Positions 46,983 to 56,485 are shown, counted from the stretch's first letter. The stretch is DNA of 64,000 nucleotides from Piscinibacter sp943370595 (GCA_943370595.1 CALRRO020000007.1:1-64000), one strand, 5' to 3'. Numbers and translations are program-made. The notes: generated by a model not told the origin, from the sequence alone.

Positions 46983-47582
46983 TCAGGCCAGTTCCTTCTG
47001 CTTCTCGACGATGCGCGAGACGATGCCGTAGTCGACCGCCTCCTGCGCGCTCATCCAGAAATCGCGCTCCATGTCCTGCACCACCTTGTCGTAGGGCCGG
47101 CCGGTCTGCGCGGCGATGACACGGGCGATGCGCTCGCGCGTGCGCAGGATCTCCTTGGCCTGGATCGCGATGTCGGTGGCCTGGCCGCCGGCGCCGCCTG
47201 CAGGCTGGTGGATCATGAAGCGGGTGTTGGGCAGGCAGACGCGGCGCTCCTTGGGCGGCGCCAGGAAGATGTGCGCGCCGGCGCTGGCCACCCAGCCGCT
47301 GCCGACGGTGGTGACCGGGGCGCGCACGAAGCGGATCATGTCGTGGATCGCATCACCCGACTCGACGTGGCCGCCGGGCGAGGAGATCAGCATCGTGATC
47401 GGCGCGTCGGACTCCTCTGCCAGCGCCAGCAGGCGCCGGCAGGTGGCCAGCGCGAGCTTGTCGTCGATCTCGCCGAACACCAGCACGTAGCGCGACTTGA
47501 AGGCGAGTTGCTCTTCCAGGCGGCCGGCGGCGGCGGCTTCGGGCTTCTTCTGGTCGTCGTCGGCGGCGAGACGGTGGGTCAT
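46983..47582 (-). CDS. ClpP-like serine protease (ATP-dependent Clp protease proteolytic subunit family)
   Basis: The 199-residue product is a ClpP homologue: SRYVLVFGEIDDKLALATCRRL, SSPGGHVESGDAIHDMIRF near residues 67-85, the catalytic serine in VASAGA (about Ser100), the histidine in RFMIHQPAGG (about His125), and the third triad acid in the DFWMSAQEAVDYGIV region. It has a short extra N-terminus and lacks a propeptide, as in secondary ClpP-like paralogues. I chose the ATG at 47582 because AGGAG precedes it. It lies 79 bases downstream of the FAD oxidoreductase. Confidence 0.92.
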   Translation of the reverse strand: MTHRLAADDDQKKPEAAAAGRLEEQLAFKSRYVLVFGEIDDKLALATCRRLLALAEESDAPITMLISSPGGHVESGDAIHDMIRFVRAPVTTVGSGWVASAGAHIFLAPPKERRVCLPNTRFMIHQPAGGAGGQATDIAIQAKEILRTRERIARVIAAQTGRPYDKVVQDMERDFWMSAQEAVDYGIVSRIVEKQKELA

Positions 47583-47660
47583 GGTGTGCTCCTGGGCAGG
47601 CAAGGGTTCGGGATGGGGTGATTCTGGCCCAGCCGGCGGACGCGCCGGCTGCAGGGGTGT

Positions 47661-48758
47661 TCAGGCCGTGCCGCCGTGCTCGTTGATGAAGCGGCGGTCG
47701 ATGTGGTCCTTCCAGCGCCACACCCAGCCGCCCTGGGCCGACCAGCCGCCCCAACTGGCGATCGCGTGGCGCTCGCCGCAGGCCAGCAGGTTGAGCGCAC
47801 GAGGCTGCGGCGCCCAGGCCTCGAGCTGGCCGCCGGCCAGGAAGCGGCGCAGGTTCAGTGCCAGCGGCGCACCGGCGCGCACGGCGTAGACGCCGCTGCG
47901 CGGGTGAACCGCATCCTGGCGCGCCGACACGTCGCCCGCCGCGAACACCTCGGCGTGCGAGGTGCTTTGCAGCGTCGGCCCGGTGGCGACAAAGCCTTGC
48001 GCGTCGAGTGCCAGGCCGCTGGCGCGCAGCCAGGCCGGCGCGACCGCCGGCAGCGCCATCACCGCCGCATCGCAGGCCACCCGCGTGCCGCGCCCGAGCA
48101 CCACGTGGGTGGCGTTGATCTCGGCGCAGACATCCTCCAGCACCGTGACCTTGCGGCGCTTCAGCGCGTCCAGCGCGCGGCGCTGCACGGCCGGCGGGTG
48201 GCTGGGCAGCGGCGGCGAACCGCCGGTGACGAGGCTCACCCGCGAGCGGTCGCCGAGCCGGTGGTGCATGGCCAGCGCCAGCTCGACGCCGGCCGCACCG
48301 CCGCCGACCACCACCACGCACAGCGGCTTCGCCTCGGCGAGTTCCAGCATGCGGTCCCACAACTGCACGAAGCCCTCGATCGGGCGCACGAACAGGCCGT
48401 GCTCACGCGCCCCGGCGACGGCGTCGCGGTCCTGCGTCGCGCCGACGTCGAGGCTGAGCACGTCGTAGGGCAGCGTGCGGCCGTCGGCCAGCGTGACCGT
48501 GCGGGCCGCGGCGTCGATCGCGGTGGCGCTGGCCTGCAGCACGCGCACGCAGGCACGTTCGGCCATCGGCCGCAGCGGCACGACGCACTGCTGGCGCGTG
48601 TAGTGGCCGGCGACGACGCCCGGCACCATGCCCGAGTAGGTGAGCTCCGGCCAGGGCGTGACCAGCGTAACCTCGGCGCCGGGCAGCGCCTCGCTGGCGA
48701 ACGCACGCATCACCTGCAGGTGCGCATGCCCCCCGCCGAGGAGTAGCAGCTTCTTCAT
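47661..48758 (-). CDS. FAD-dependent NAD(P)H oxidoreductase of the SelD-linked type
   Basis: The 365-residue product is a two-Rossmann FAD/NAD(P) enzyme: LLLLGGGHAHLQVMRAF at the N-terminus, a TYSGMVPGVVAGHY block, the second dinucleotide motif CVVVVGGGAAGVELALAM near residues 147-164, and AEVFAAGDVSAR near 269-280. The GGGHAHL start and overall layout are those of the group found next to or fused with selenophosphate synthetase. No selD is visible in the window. Its ATG overlaps the stop of the DUF3047 gene (ATGA). Confidence 0.88.
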   Translation of the reverse strand: MKKLLLLGGGHAHLQVMRAFASEALPGAEVTLVTPWPELTYSGMVPGVVAGHYTRQQCVVPLRPMAERACVRVLQASATAIDAAARTVTLADGRTLPYDVLSLDVGATQDRDAVAGAREHGLFVRPIEGFVQLWDRMLELAEAKPLCVVVVGGGAAGVELALAMHHRLGDRSRVSLVTGGSPPLPSHPPAVQRRALDALKRRKVTVLEDVCAEINATHVVLGRGTRVACDAAVMALPAVAPAWLRASGLALDAQGFVATGPTLQSTSHAEVFAAGDVSARQDAVHPRSGVYAVRAGAPLALNLRRFLAGGQLEAWAPQPRALNLLACGERHAIASWGGWSAQGGWVWRWKDHIDRRFINEHGGTA

Positions 48759-49495
48759 CGATCGAGCGACAGGTCGGCGACGAAGGCGAGGCTGTGGCCG
48801 CGGGTGTTGTCGGCATCCGCACCGAAGGCCACGGCCGACACCGGCGGCGCCTGCGTCGCCTCGTCGGCGAACAGGCGCAGGAAGTCGGCCGCCACGTCGC
48901 GGCGCTCGTCACGCCACCCGCCCTGCCCGTCGTCGCCCGAGCGCAGCACGAGGTAACGCACGCGCCGGCTGTAAGGGTTGGGCAGCACGGTGCCGGCAGC
49001 GAGCTGGCGGTCCCAGACGTAGCAGACGGTGGCCGCGGGCAGTGCCTCGCCGGTCTTCGAGCGGGCCAGCCGCAGCAGTTGACGCTCGACGAAGGGAACC
49101 TGCGACATCGGCAGGTCGAAGAAGACGCAGACCTTGACCGCGTTGTCGTCGCCCTCCTTGCGGCTGAGGTCGGACTGCTCGACGAAACGCTCGACACGCC
49201 ACGACCACGACAGCGTCAGCCCGGGTGCAGCGGCCTGCAGCGCATGCACCCGATTGCCGTAGGCGCCGTCGGACTCGATGCGCACGGCACGGCGGCCCTC
49301 GACCGTCTGGACGGTGTAGCGCGTGGCCGGGAGCTGCTGCTGCGGCAGCCTCGCGTCGCGCCACGCCGCTGCGATGCTGCCGTCGCCCGCGACCAGCGGC
49401 TGCAGCAGCTGCGCCAGCGCAGGCAGGGGCAGCAGGGCTGCGATCGAAGCGGCGATCGCTGCGATCACCCGCATGGCACCTCGCGGCGCCGTCAT
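48755..49495 (-). CDS. DUF3047 secreted protein
   Basis: The 246-residue product has a signal peptide (to about residue 29, PALAQ). A DUF3047 domain follows: YTVQTVEGRRAVRIESDGAYG, LTLSWSWRVERF, DDNAVKVCVFFDL, a tail with ATVCYVWDRQLAAGTVLPNPYSRRVRYLVLRSG, and AVAFGADADNTRGHSLAFVADLSL. It is probably periplasmic, of unknown function. Four-base overlaps on both sides tie it into a translationally coupled operon. Confidence 0.9.
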   Translation of the reverse strand: MTAPRGAMRVIAAIAASIAALLPLPALAQLLQPLVAGDGSIAAAWRDARLPQQQLPATRYTVQTVEGRRAVRIESDGAYGNRVHALQAAAPGLTLSWSWRVERFVEQSDLSRKEGDDNAVKVCVFFDLPMSQVPFVERQLLRLARSKTGEALPAATVCYVWDRQLAAGTVLPNPYSRRVRYLVLRSGDDGQGGWRDERRDVAADFLRLFADEATQAPPVSAVAFGADADNTRGHSLAFVADLSLDR

Positions 49496-51642
49496 CCGCG
49501 CCTCCAGGCGTGGTACTTCGCAACCCACTCGAGCAGTTTCGCCGGCTGGTGGTTGCGCTTCCATTCGCCGGCCGCGTACTTGTTGGCCTCGCTCATCGTC
49601 GGGTAGGTGTGGATGGTGCCGAGGATCTTGTTCAAGCCCAGGCCGTGACGCATCGCGAGCACGTACTCGGCGAGCAGGTCGCCGGCATGCGCGCCGACGA
49701 TGGTGACGCCGAGGATGCGGTCCTTGCCCGGCACGGTGAGCACCTTCACGAAACCGTGGGCGGCGCTGTCGGCGATGGCGCGGTCGAGGTCGTCGATGCC
49801 GTAGCGCGTCACCTCGTAGGCGATGCCCTTCTCCTTCGCGTCCTGCTCGTTGAGGCCGACGCGCGCGACTTCCGGGTCGACGAAGGTCGCCCAGGGGATC
49901 ACCGAGTAGTCGGCCTTGAACTTGCGGAAGGTGCCGAACAGTGCATTGACCGAGGCGTACCAGGCCTGGTGCGCGCCGACGTGGGTGAACTGGTAGGGCC
50001 CGGCCACGTCGCCGGCGGCGAGGATGTTCGGGTACAGCGTTTCGAGGTACTCGTTGGTCTCGATGGTGCGGCCGGTGGGGATGCCGAGTTCTTCCAGCCC
50101 GAAGCCCTTCAGCCGCGCGACGCGGCCGACGGCGCACAGCAGCCGGTCGAACTCGATGCGCTGCTCGGCGCCGGCATGCTCGACGACGATGAAGCGTCGT
50201 TCCCCGTCCCGTTCGCAGCGCAGCGCCTTGTGCCCGGTCAGCACGCGCACGCCGTCGTGTTCCAGGGCAGTCTTCGCCAGCGCAGAGACCTCCTCGTCCT
50301 CGCGGATCATGATGCGCGGCGCCATCTCGATCTGCGTGACCTGCGAGCCCAGCCGGGCGAAGCTCTGCGCCAGTTCGCAGCCGATCGGCCCGCCGCCCAG
50401 CACCACCAGCCGCGCCGGCAGCTCGCGCAGGCCCCACAGCGTGTCGCTGGTCAGGTAGCCGACGTCCTGCAGCCCCGGCAGCGGCGGCACGAAGGGCTCG
50501 GCGCCGGTGGCCACGACGATGCTGCGCGTCGTCAGCGTCTGCGTCGTGCCGTCGTGGCGCACGATCTCGACGGTCCAGGGGTCGAGGATCTTCGCGCTGC
50601 CCTCGACGATGTCCACGCCCAGGCCGGTGTAGCGCTCGACCGAGTCGTGCGGCTCGATGTCGCGCACCACCTGGGCCACACGCTCCATCACCTGCGCGAA
50701 GTCCACCGTCGCCGTGGCGCTGGCGATGCCGTACTTCGTCGACTCGCGCATCTGCTGCAGCAGCGTCGCGGTCTTGATCAGCGCCTTGCTCGGCACGCAG
50801 CCGTAGTTCAGGCAGTCGCCGCCCATCTTGTGGCGCTCGACCAGGGTCACCTTCGCCTTGACGACCGCGGCGATGTAGCTGGTCACCAGCCCGGCCGCGC
50901 CGGCGCCGATGACGACCAGGTTGCGGTCGAAGGTCTTCGGCTTGCGATGCGCCCAGCGCGCGTAGACCTGGCGCGCCTTCACCGCGTCGACGATCTTCTT
51001 GGCCACCAGCGGGAACAGCCCGAGCAGCACGAAGGAGCCGAGCAGCCCCGGCGACAGGATGCCCTGCAGCGAGTCGAGCTTCGCCAGCTGCGTGCCGGCG
51101 TTCACGTAGACCACGGTGCCGGCCAGCATGCCGAGCTGGCTGACCCAGTAGAAGGTGCGCGCCTTCATCGCCGTCAGCCCCATCAGCAGGTTGATGACGA
51201 AGAACGGGAACAGCGGCACCAGGCGCAGCGTGAACAGGTAGAAACCGCCCTCGCGCGCGATGCCGCGGTCGATGTCGGCCAGCCTGGCGCCGAAGCGCGA
51301 CTTCACGCTGTCGCGCAGCACGTAGCGCGAGGCAAGGAAGGCCAGCGTCGCGCCGAGGCTCGAGGCGAAGGACACGACCACCGTGCCCACCAGCAGCCCG
51401 AAGATCGCGCCGCCGGCCAGCGTCAGGATCACAGCACCGGGCAGCGACAGCGCGGTCACCGCCACGTAGATGGCGAAGAAGGCGGCGATCACCAGCGCCG
51501 GGCGGGTCTCGTACAGCGCCGCCAGCTCGCCCTGGCGCTGCTTGATCGCGTCCAGGCTGAGGAAGCGCCCGAGGTCGAAGGCGAAGAACAGCGCGATCAG
51601 CACCAGCAGCCCGAGCACGATCATCCACTGACGGCGGTTCAT
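49492..51642 (-). CDS. TVP38/DedA membrane domain fused to a mercuric-reductase-like flavoprotein
   Basis: The 716-residue product has an N-terminal TVP38/TMEM64 (SNARE-associated/DedA-like) region with about six helices to residue 225 (SLPGAVILTLAGGAIFG, the SRYVLRDSV loop, RLVPLFPFFVINLLMG). A full pyridine-nucleotide-disulfide oxidoreductase follows: VVIGAGAAGLV near 243, the redox pair in GGDCLNYGCVPSK near 272-284, a second NAD motif VVLGGGPIGCELA, ILAAGDVAGPYQF, and the dimer domain ending HTYPTMSEANKYAA. The N-terminal heavy-metal domain and C-terminal vicinal cysteines of true MerA are missing, so mercury is unlikely to be the substrate. It overlaps its neighbours by 4 bases. Confidence 0.93.
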   Translation of the reverse strand: MNRRQWMIVLGLLVLIALFFAFDLGRFLSLDAIKQRQGELAALYETRPALVIAAFFAIYVAVTALSLPGAVILTLAGGAIFGLLVGTVVVSFASSLGATLAFLASRYVLRDSVKSRFGARLADIDRGIAREGGFYLFTLRLVPLFPFFVINLLMGLTAMKARTFYWVSQLGMLAGTVVYVNAGTQLAKLDSLQGILSPGLLGSFVLLGLFPLVAKKIVDAVKARQVYARWAHRKPKTFDRNLVVIGAGAAGLVTSYIAAVVKAKVTLVERHKMGGDCLNYGCVPSKALIKTATLLQQMRESTKYGIASATATVDFAQVMERVAQVVRDIEPHDSVERYTGLGVDIVEGSAKILDPWTVEIVRHDGTTQTLTTRSIVVATGAEPFVPPLPGLQDVGYLTSDTLWGLRELPARLVVLGGGPIGCELAQSFARLGSQVTQIEMAPRIMIREDEEVSALAKTALEHDGVRVLTGHKALRCERDGERRFIVVEHAGAEQRIEFDRLLCAVGRVARLKGFGLEELGIPTGRTIETNEYLETLYPNILAAGDVAGPYQFTHVGAHQAWYASVNALFGTFRKFKADYSVIPWATFVDPEVARVGLNEQDAKEKGIAYEVTRYGIDDLDRAIADSAAHGFVKVLTVPGKDRILGVTIVGAHAGDLLAEYVLAMRHGLGLNKILGTIHTYPTMSEANKYAAGEWKRNHQPAKLLEWVAKYHAWRRG

Positions 51643-52289
51643 GGGTTTTCCTCGGTCGGTTCGGCAGGCTCTTCGAGCCGGATCAGCGTTGCGCCCGGCG
51701 GCACGTCGTGCGCATCATGCGTCACCAGCACGGCGGGCACCTGTTGCTCGCGCAGTCGCTCGAAGACGAAGCTGCGGAAGCGCTGGCGCAGCGCCATGTC
51801 CAGGCGCGAGAAGGGCTCGTCGAGCAGCAGCGCCTGCGGCCGCGCCAGCAGCGCGCGCAGCACCGACACGCGGGCGCGCTGCCCGCCCGACAGCGTGTGC
51901 GGCCAGCGTGGGCCGTAGCCGGCCAGGTCGGCGCTGGCCAGCGCCGCATCGGCCTCGGCGCGCCGCTGCGCCATCGGCCCGGCCGGCAGCGCGAAGAGCA
52001 GGTTCTCGAGCACCGTCAGGTGCGGGAACAGCAGGTCGTCCTGGAACAGGATGCCGATGCGGCGCTGCGCAGTGGGCAGCGTGGTGACCTCGCGCCCGTC
52101 GAGGCGCACCTGCCCGCTGGCATTCAGCCCCGGCGCCAGCGTGCCGCACAGGTAGGCCAGCAGCGAGGACTTGCCCGAGCCGCTCTCGCCCATCACCACC
52201 AGCACCTCGCCCGCACCGACACGCGCCGACAGACCGTCGATCAGCGTGCGCTGCGCGGTGGCGATGCGGATGCCGTCCAGCTCGAGCAT
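51639..52289 (-). CDS. ynjD: ABC transporter ATP-binding protein, YnjD-like
   Basis: The 216-residue ATPase has Walker A GESGSGKSS near residues 37-45, the Q-loop ILFQDD, the signature LSGGQRARV near 133-141, Walker B ALLLDEPFSRLD near 153-164 and the switch histidine in LVTHDAHD. Its small size and position directly after a double-length permease and a YnjB-like binding protein identify it as the YnjD subunit. The substrate of YnjBCD is not established. Start and stop overlap both neighbours. Confidence 0.9.
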   Translation of the reverse strand: MLELDGIRIATAQRTLIDGLSARVGAGEVLVVMGESGSGKSSLLAYLCGTLAPGLNASGQVRLDGREVTTLPTAQRRIGILFQDDLLFPHLTVLENLLFALPAGPMAQRRAEADAALASADLAGYGPRWPHTLSGGQRARVSVLRALLARPQALLLDEPFSRLDMALRQRFRSFVFERLREQQVPAVLVTHDAHDVPPGATLIRLEEPAEPTEENP

Positions 52290-53956
52290 CAGGCGATCTC
52301 CAGCCCCAGCCGGCGCGACTGCCGCCGGCCCAGCCACCAGGCCGCGCCGAAGGCCAGGCCGGGCAGCAGCGCCTGCAGCAGCGCATAGGCGGCCAGCAGC
52401 GTGCGCTGGCCGCCGGAAGCGAGCGTCAGCGCCTCGGTGGTGACGGTGGCATGCCGGCCGGCGCCGACGAACTGCGTGCTCAGGTACTGCGCGACGCTGA
52501 CCGCGAAACCGACCGCCAGCGCCGACGCCACCGGCGCCAGCAGCATCGGCCACTTGATGCGCCACAGGAAGGCAGCGCGCGAGCGGCCGAGCGCGCGCGC
52601 CGTCTGCTCGTAGCGTGCATCGAAGCCGCGGTAGGCCGGCGCCAGCGCGACCAGCGCATAGGGCGCCGTGAAGAGGCTGTGCGCCAGCCACAGGCCGGCG
52701 AGGCTGCCGTCCAGCCGCAGGTGCAACATCAGCTGATAGAGGCCCGCGACCAGCAGCACGCCGGGCACCAGCATGGTCGCGAAGACCAGCGGCGCGGCGC
52801 GGCGGTCCCAGCTGGCCGGTGTGGTCTCCATCCAGGCGACGGCCAGCAGCACGCCGGTGACCGACGACGCCAGCGCGAGGCCGGCAGTGTTCACGAGCAC
52901 CGGCAGGCTGCCGGCCACCATCTGCCAGGCCTCGACCGAGACGCGCTGCGGCCACAACGACGGAAAGCTCCACACGCTGGCCACCGACACGAAGGCCAGC
53001 AGCGCCAGCACTGCGCCGTAGACGCCGCCGAGTGCAGCGAGCAGCGGCATCACGGCACGTGACGCGCCCGCGCCACCCGGCCGATCGCCACGCAGCTGCC
53101 GCCCGCGCAGCAGCGGCCGCAGCAGGCGCAGCGCGGCCATCGCGAGCAGCGCACCCGCCACGACCACCAGTGCGACCAGCAGCGCCGCCGCCGCACCCTG
53201 CGCATTGCTGGCCGGATCGGCATCGAGCAGCCCCACCCAGGCCAGCTGCGCCAGCGTCGGCGGCTGCGTCGGGCCGAGCACCAGGGCCATATCGACCACG
53301 CTGGCACCATAGGCCCACACCGCCAGCAGCGGCAGCGCCAGCCGCGGCAGCAACTGCGGCCACAGCACCCGCCACCACACGCTGGCCGGCGAGTAGCCCA
53401 TCGCCTGTGCGGCCTGCAACTGCAGGCGCAATTGCGCCGCCTGCGCCACCGGGCGCAGCAGCGCCGCGATGCTCCACAGCAGGAAGGGCAGCTCCTTGCA
53501 GACCAGGCCGGCGATCAGCGCCAGGCCGAGCGGGTCGTGCACGGTCGAGAGGTCCGGCGGCGACGTCCAGCCCGCCAGCGGCGCGGCCAGGCGCAGCAGC
53601 AGGCCGCTGGGCATGACCAGCAGCGCGAAGCCGACCGCGAAGGCCGCATGCGGCACCGCGAGCAACGCGCCGAGCGTGCGCTCCAGCCGCGTCCACAGCG
53701 GTGTGCCGTGCAGGTGGGTGACGATCAGCAGCGCCAGGGCGAGCGACAGCGCCGTCGATGCCGCGCCGACCCAGACCGACAGCGCGAGCGCCGGGGCCAG
53801 CGCAGGGTCGGAGACAAGGCGAACCCACGCCGACGCATCGGCCGCGCCCTGCAGCGCCAGTCCCAGCGCGGCGAGCAGCGGCAGCGCGAACAGCCCGGCC
53901 GGCCAGCACCAGGCGAGGCCGGTGCGCTGCGTCACTGGCCGTGGCGGCGCGCCCAT
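52289..53956 (-). CDS. ynjC: ABC transporter double permease, YnjC-like
   Basis: The 555-residue product has about twelve membrane helices arranged as two MetI-type permease halves. Each half carries an EAA-like loop: QAAQAMGYSPASVWWRVLWPQLLP near residues 185-208 and EQTARALGRSRAAFLWRIKWPMLL in the second half. This fused layout is that of YnjC and of iron/thiamine-type permeases. It overlaps the binding protein gene by 25 bases and the ATPase gene by one base. Confidence 0.92.
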   Translation of the reverse strand: MGAPPRPVTQRTGLAWCWPAGLFALPLLAALGLALQGAADASAWVRLVSDPALAPALALSVWVGAASTALSLALALLIVTHLHGTPLWTRLERTLGALLAVPHAAFAVGFALLVMPSGLLLRLAAPLAGWTSPPDLSTVHDPLGLALIAGLVCKELPFLLWSIAALLRPVAQAAQLRLQLQAAQAMGYSPASVWWRVLWPQLLPRLALPLLAVWAYGASVVDMALVLGPTQPPTLAQLAWVGLLDADPASNAQGAAAALLVALVVVAGALLAMAALRLLRPLLRGRQLRGDRPGGAGASRAVMPLLAALGGVYGAVLALLAFVSVASVWSFPSLWPQRVSVEAWQMVAGSLPVLVNTAGLALASSVTGVLLAVAWMETTPASWDRRAAPLVFATMLVPGVLLVAGLYQLMLHLRLDGSLAGLWLAHSLFTAPYALVALAPAYRGFDARYEQTARALGRSRAAFLWRIKWPMLLAPVASALAVGFAVSVAQYLSTQFVGAGRHATVTTEALTLASGGQRTLLAAYALLQALLPGLAFGAAWWLGRRQSRRLGLEIA

Positions 53957-55131
53957 TCGCGCTCGATCACCTCGACCCAGCTCGCATGCGGCTCGGGCAG
54001 CACCGGCGCGCCCTGCGTCACGGCACCGGGCGCGCTGCCCTGCGCGAACAGCGCCTTGTCGGCGGCGGCGAGCTTGTCGATGGCCAGCACCGTCGGGTCG
54101 CCCCAGTGTCGGATGTCGGCCTTGCGCGACTGCGCCAGTGGCGACTGCAGGAAGTTGATCACCACCTGCGCGCCCTCCTTCGCCCGCGCGTTGAACGGGA
54201 TGGCCAGGAAGTGCGTGTTGCCGATGGTGCCGCCAGCGTGCTGCCAGCTGACCACCGACTCGGGCAGGCGCTTCGCGGCGATCTCGTTGGCCGCCTCGTT
54301 GGGGTTGAAGGTCAGCGTGATGAAGAGTTCACCGTCGGCCAGCATCTGCCGCATCACCGCGTTGCTGGCCGGGAACTGCTTGCCCTGCCGCCACAGCAGC
54401 GGGTGCAGTGCATCCAGCGTGCGCCACAGCGGCGCGAGCAGCGCGGCGGCATCGGCCGGCGCCGGCTTGTAGAACGGCTGTCGGTCGGCCGCCGTCTCCA
54501 GCAGCACCTGCTTCAGGAAGGTGGTGCCGTGGAAGTTGGGCGGCTTCGGGTAGCTGAAGCGGCCGGGGTTCTTCTTCGCGAACTCGATCAGCTCGGCCAG
54601 GTTCTTCGGTGGCTGCGGCACCCGCTTGCTGTCGCCGTAGAAGGTGAACTGCGCCATGCCCCAGGCCGCCTCGTAGCCCTCGACCGGCTCGGAGAAGTCG
54701 ATGCGCGTGGTCGGCTTGCCGACGACGTCGATCAGCGCGAAGTTCGGCAGCGCCTCGGCGAAGGGGCCGTGCAGCAGGCCCTCGCGCTTCATCGCGAGGA
54801 AGTTCTCGCCGTTGATCCAGCCCATGTCGGCGCTGCCGTCGCTGCTGCGGCCGGCGGCCTTCTCGGCGCGCACGCGCTTGACCAGTTCGGCGGTGTCGCC
54901 GAGCTTGACGTGTTCGAGCTTGATACCGTGGCGCGTGGCCACCTCGCCGGCCACCCACTGCAGGTAGGCGTTGACCCGTTCGCTGCCGCCCCAGGCGTTG
55001 AAGTAGACCGTCTGGCCGCGCGCAGCGCGCTCGATGCGCTCCCAGGCCGCGGGGTCGGCAGCGCGCGCCGCCGGCAGCCAGGGGGCCAGCGAGGCGGCGG
55101 CAATCAGGTGGCGGCGGGACAGCAGGGTCAT
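53932..55131 (-). CDS. ynjB: ABC transporter substrate-binding protein, YnjB-like
   Basis: The 399-residue product begins with a Tat-like leader (LSRRHLIAAASLAPWLPAARAA). A type 2 periplasmic binding protein follows with the YnjB hallmarks: GQTVYFNAWGGSERVNAYLQWVA near residues 39-61, a DMGWINGENFLAMK block, YEAAWGMAQFTFYGDS, KPPNFHGTTFLKQ, and ITLTFNPNEAANEI. The ligand is unknown. I chose the ATG at 55131 at the start of the leader. It lies 62 bases after the DoxX gene. Confidence 0.93.
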   Translation of the reverse strand: MTLLSRRHLIAAASLAPWLPAARAADPAAWERIERAARGQTVYFNAWGGSERVNAYLQWVAGEVATRHGIKLEHVKLGDTAELVKRVRAEKAAGRSSDGSADMGWINGENFLAMKREGLLHGPFAEALPNFALIDVVGKPTTRIDFSEPVEGYEAAWGMAQFTFYGDSKRVPQPPKNLAELIEFAKKNPGRFSYPKPPNFHGTTFLKQVLLETAADRQPFYKPAPADAAALLAPLWRTLDALHPLLWRQGKQFPASNAVMRQMLADGELFITLTFNPNEAANEIAAKRLPESVVSWQHAGGTIGNTHFLAIPFNARAKEGAQVVINFLQSPLAQSRKADIRHWGDPTVLAIDKLAAADKALFAQGSAPGAVTQGAPVLPEPHASWVEVIEREWARRHGQ

Positions 55132-55193
55132 CGACGGTTTCCGTTCAGCGCACAGGCGCGCCGCAGTGTATCGGCAGGCCTGTGCAGGGTCGT

Positions 55194-55679
55194 TCAGGCG
55201 CGGCCGAGCAGCCGTTGCCGCAGTGCGGGCACCGCCCAGCGGTCCAGCGACCAGCGCCCCGGCCCCCACAGCAGCAGCGCAGCGAGCAGGCTGCCCCAGA
55301 ACACATGGCCCTGCAGCGCCGGCTCGCTGATCTCGGCCAGGCTGATCACCGCGACGAGGTTGACCACCGACAGGCCGGCGGCAGCGAAGCGGCCGGCCAG
55401 CCCGAGCACGAGCAACACCGGCAGCACCAGTTCACCGGCGGTGCCGGCCACCGCCGCGACCATCGGGTCCAGCAACGGCACCTGGTATTCGTCGGTGAAC
55501 AGCGCGACCGTGGTGTCGAAGTCGCGCAGCTTGGTCAGCCCGGAGCGGAAGAACACCAGCGCCACGTAGACGCGTGCGAGCAGCTGCCCGGCCGGCTGCA
55601 GGTGCTCGAGCGCGGCGATGCTTCGTTCGCCGAAGGACCAGAGGCGGGCCAGCGGCCCGGTCGAGGTGGCAGGGTTCAT
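55194..55679 (-). CDS. DoxX-family membrane protein of the bufferin operon
   Basis: The 161-residue product has four membrane helices and the DoxX pattern: LLARVYVALVFFRSGLTKLRDFDTTVALFTDEYQVPLL near residues 33-70, AGTAGELVLPVLLVLGLAGRFAA, then a last helix GHVFWGSLLAALLLWGPG. DoxX genes are regular companions of DUF692/DUF2063 pairs, probably acting in the membrane on quinols or redox balance. Its ATG overlaps the DUF2063 stop (ATGA). Confidence 0.92.
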   Translation of the reverse strand: MNPATSTGPLARLWSFGERSIAALEHLQPAGQLLARVYVALVFFRSGLTKLRDFDTTVALFTDEYQVPLLDPMVAAVAGTAGELVLPVLLVLGLAGRFAAAGLSVVNLVAVISLAEISEPALQGHVFWGSLLAALLLWGPGRWSLDRWAVPALRQRLLGRA

Positions 55680-56485
55680 GAGCGTCGTTCAGTGAAGTGA
55701 GATGACACTCGGTCGTGCGGCGGCCGCACAGCTTTCAGCCAGCCTTGCGTGACCGCGCGGGTGAGCCAGGCGGCGAAGTCGAAGTCCGGTCCGGGGCAGG
55801 CGAGCGCCTCGGCCAGCGAGGCACCATCGAAGAGCACGCACATGAAGATCGCCTCGCCGGCGGACAGCCGGTGCACCTGCACACGCCAGCCGGCCCGGGC
55901 CACGCACACTGCCTCGCCGCGCCGCTCGGCCAGCGCCGCGCGCACCGGCGCGAACGGGTCCGGGCCGCCGGCGTGGTGCGCGGTGTACAGGGTGGCGATC
56001 GGCCAGTCCGACTGCAGCACCGCCAGGCCGGGCATCGGTTCCAGCACGAGCGCGGCCGGGTCGGCCTCGGCCAGCAGCGCCAGCGAAGCAGCGTCGAACT
56101 CCGCGTCGGCGGCACGTTCGGCGTCGTACCTCGCCCGGTCGAGCCGCGCCGCATCGGCCAGCCAGGGCCATTCGGCGAGATCGGGTTGTGCCTCGATGAA
56201 GGCCGGCAGCGCAGCCCCCCATTCGGCGACGTCACCGCGCGCTGGCGGATCGGCCGCCCACAGGTCACGCGCCAGCCGGGCAAAGTCCGCCTCGCCGAGC
56301 ATGGCGGCCACCGTCGGCGCGGCCGCCTGCAGCGCCCGCTCGGCCAGGGCGCCGGCGTTGGCGCGGTAGGCGGCGAGGCCGCGCGCGATGCGCGGCCCGG
56401 GCCCGCGCAGGCCGGAGGCTTCGCCGCGGCGAAGCAACGCGGCCAGCAACTGCGACTGGCGCTCGGCCTCGATCGCTTCGCTCAT
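55676..56485 (-). CDS. bufC: DUF2063 protein, partner of the DUF692 enzyme (BufC-like)
   Basis: The 269-residue product carries an N-terminal DUF2063 domain: ESQLLAALLRRG, ARGLAAYRANAGALAERALQAAAPTVAAMLGEADFARLARDLWAADPPARGDVAEWGAALPAFI. A C-terminal alpha/beta part follows. In DUF692 systems this protein binds the precursor's leader and presents it to the enzyme. It sits between the DUF692 and DoxX genes with 4-base overlaps on both sides. Confidence 0.92.
   Translation of the reverse strand: MSEAIEAERQSQLLAALLRRGEASGLRGPGPRIARGLAAYRANAGALAERALQAAAPTVAAMLGEADFARLARDLWAADPPARGDVAEWGAALPAFIEAQPDLAEWPWLADAARLDRARYDAERAADAEFDAASLALLAEADPAALVLEPMPGLAVLQSDWPIATLYTAHHAGGPDPFAPVRAALAERRGEAVCVARAGWRVQVHRLSAGEAIFMCVLFDGASLAEALACPGPDFDFAAWLTRAVTQGWLKAVRPPHDRVSSHFTERRS

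Noticed and set aside
49225..51918. An 897-codon + frame opposite the flavoprotein operon
   Set aside because: Antisense shadow, rich in R, H and Q, crossing several real minus-strand gene boundaries.
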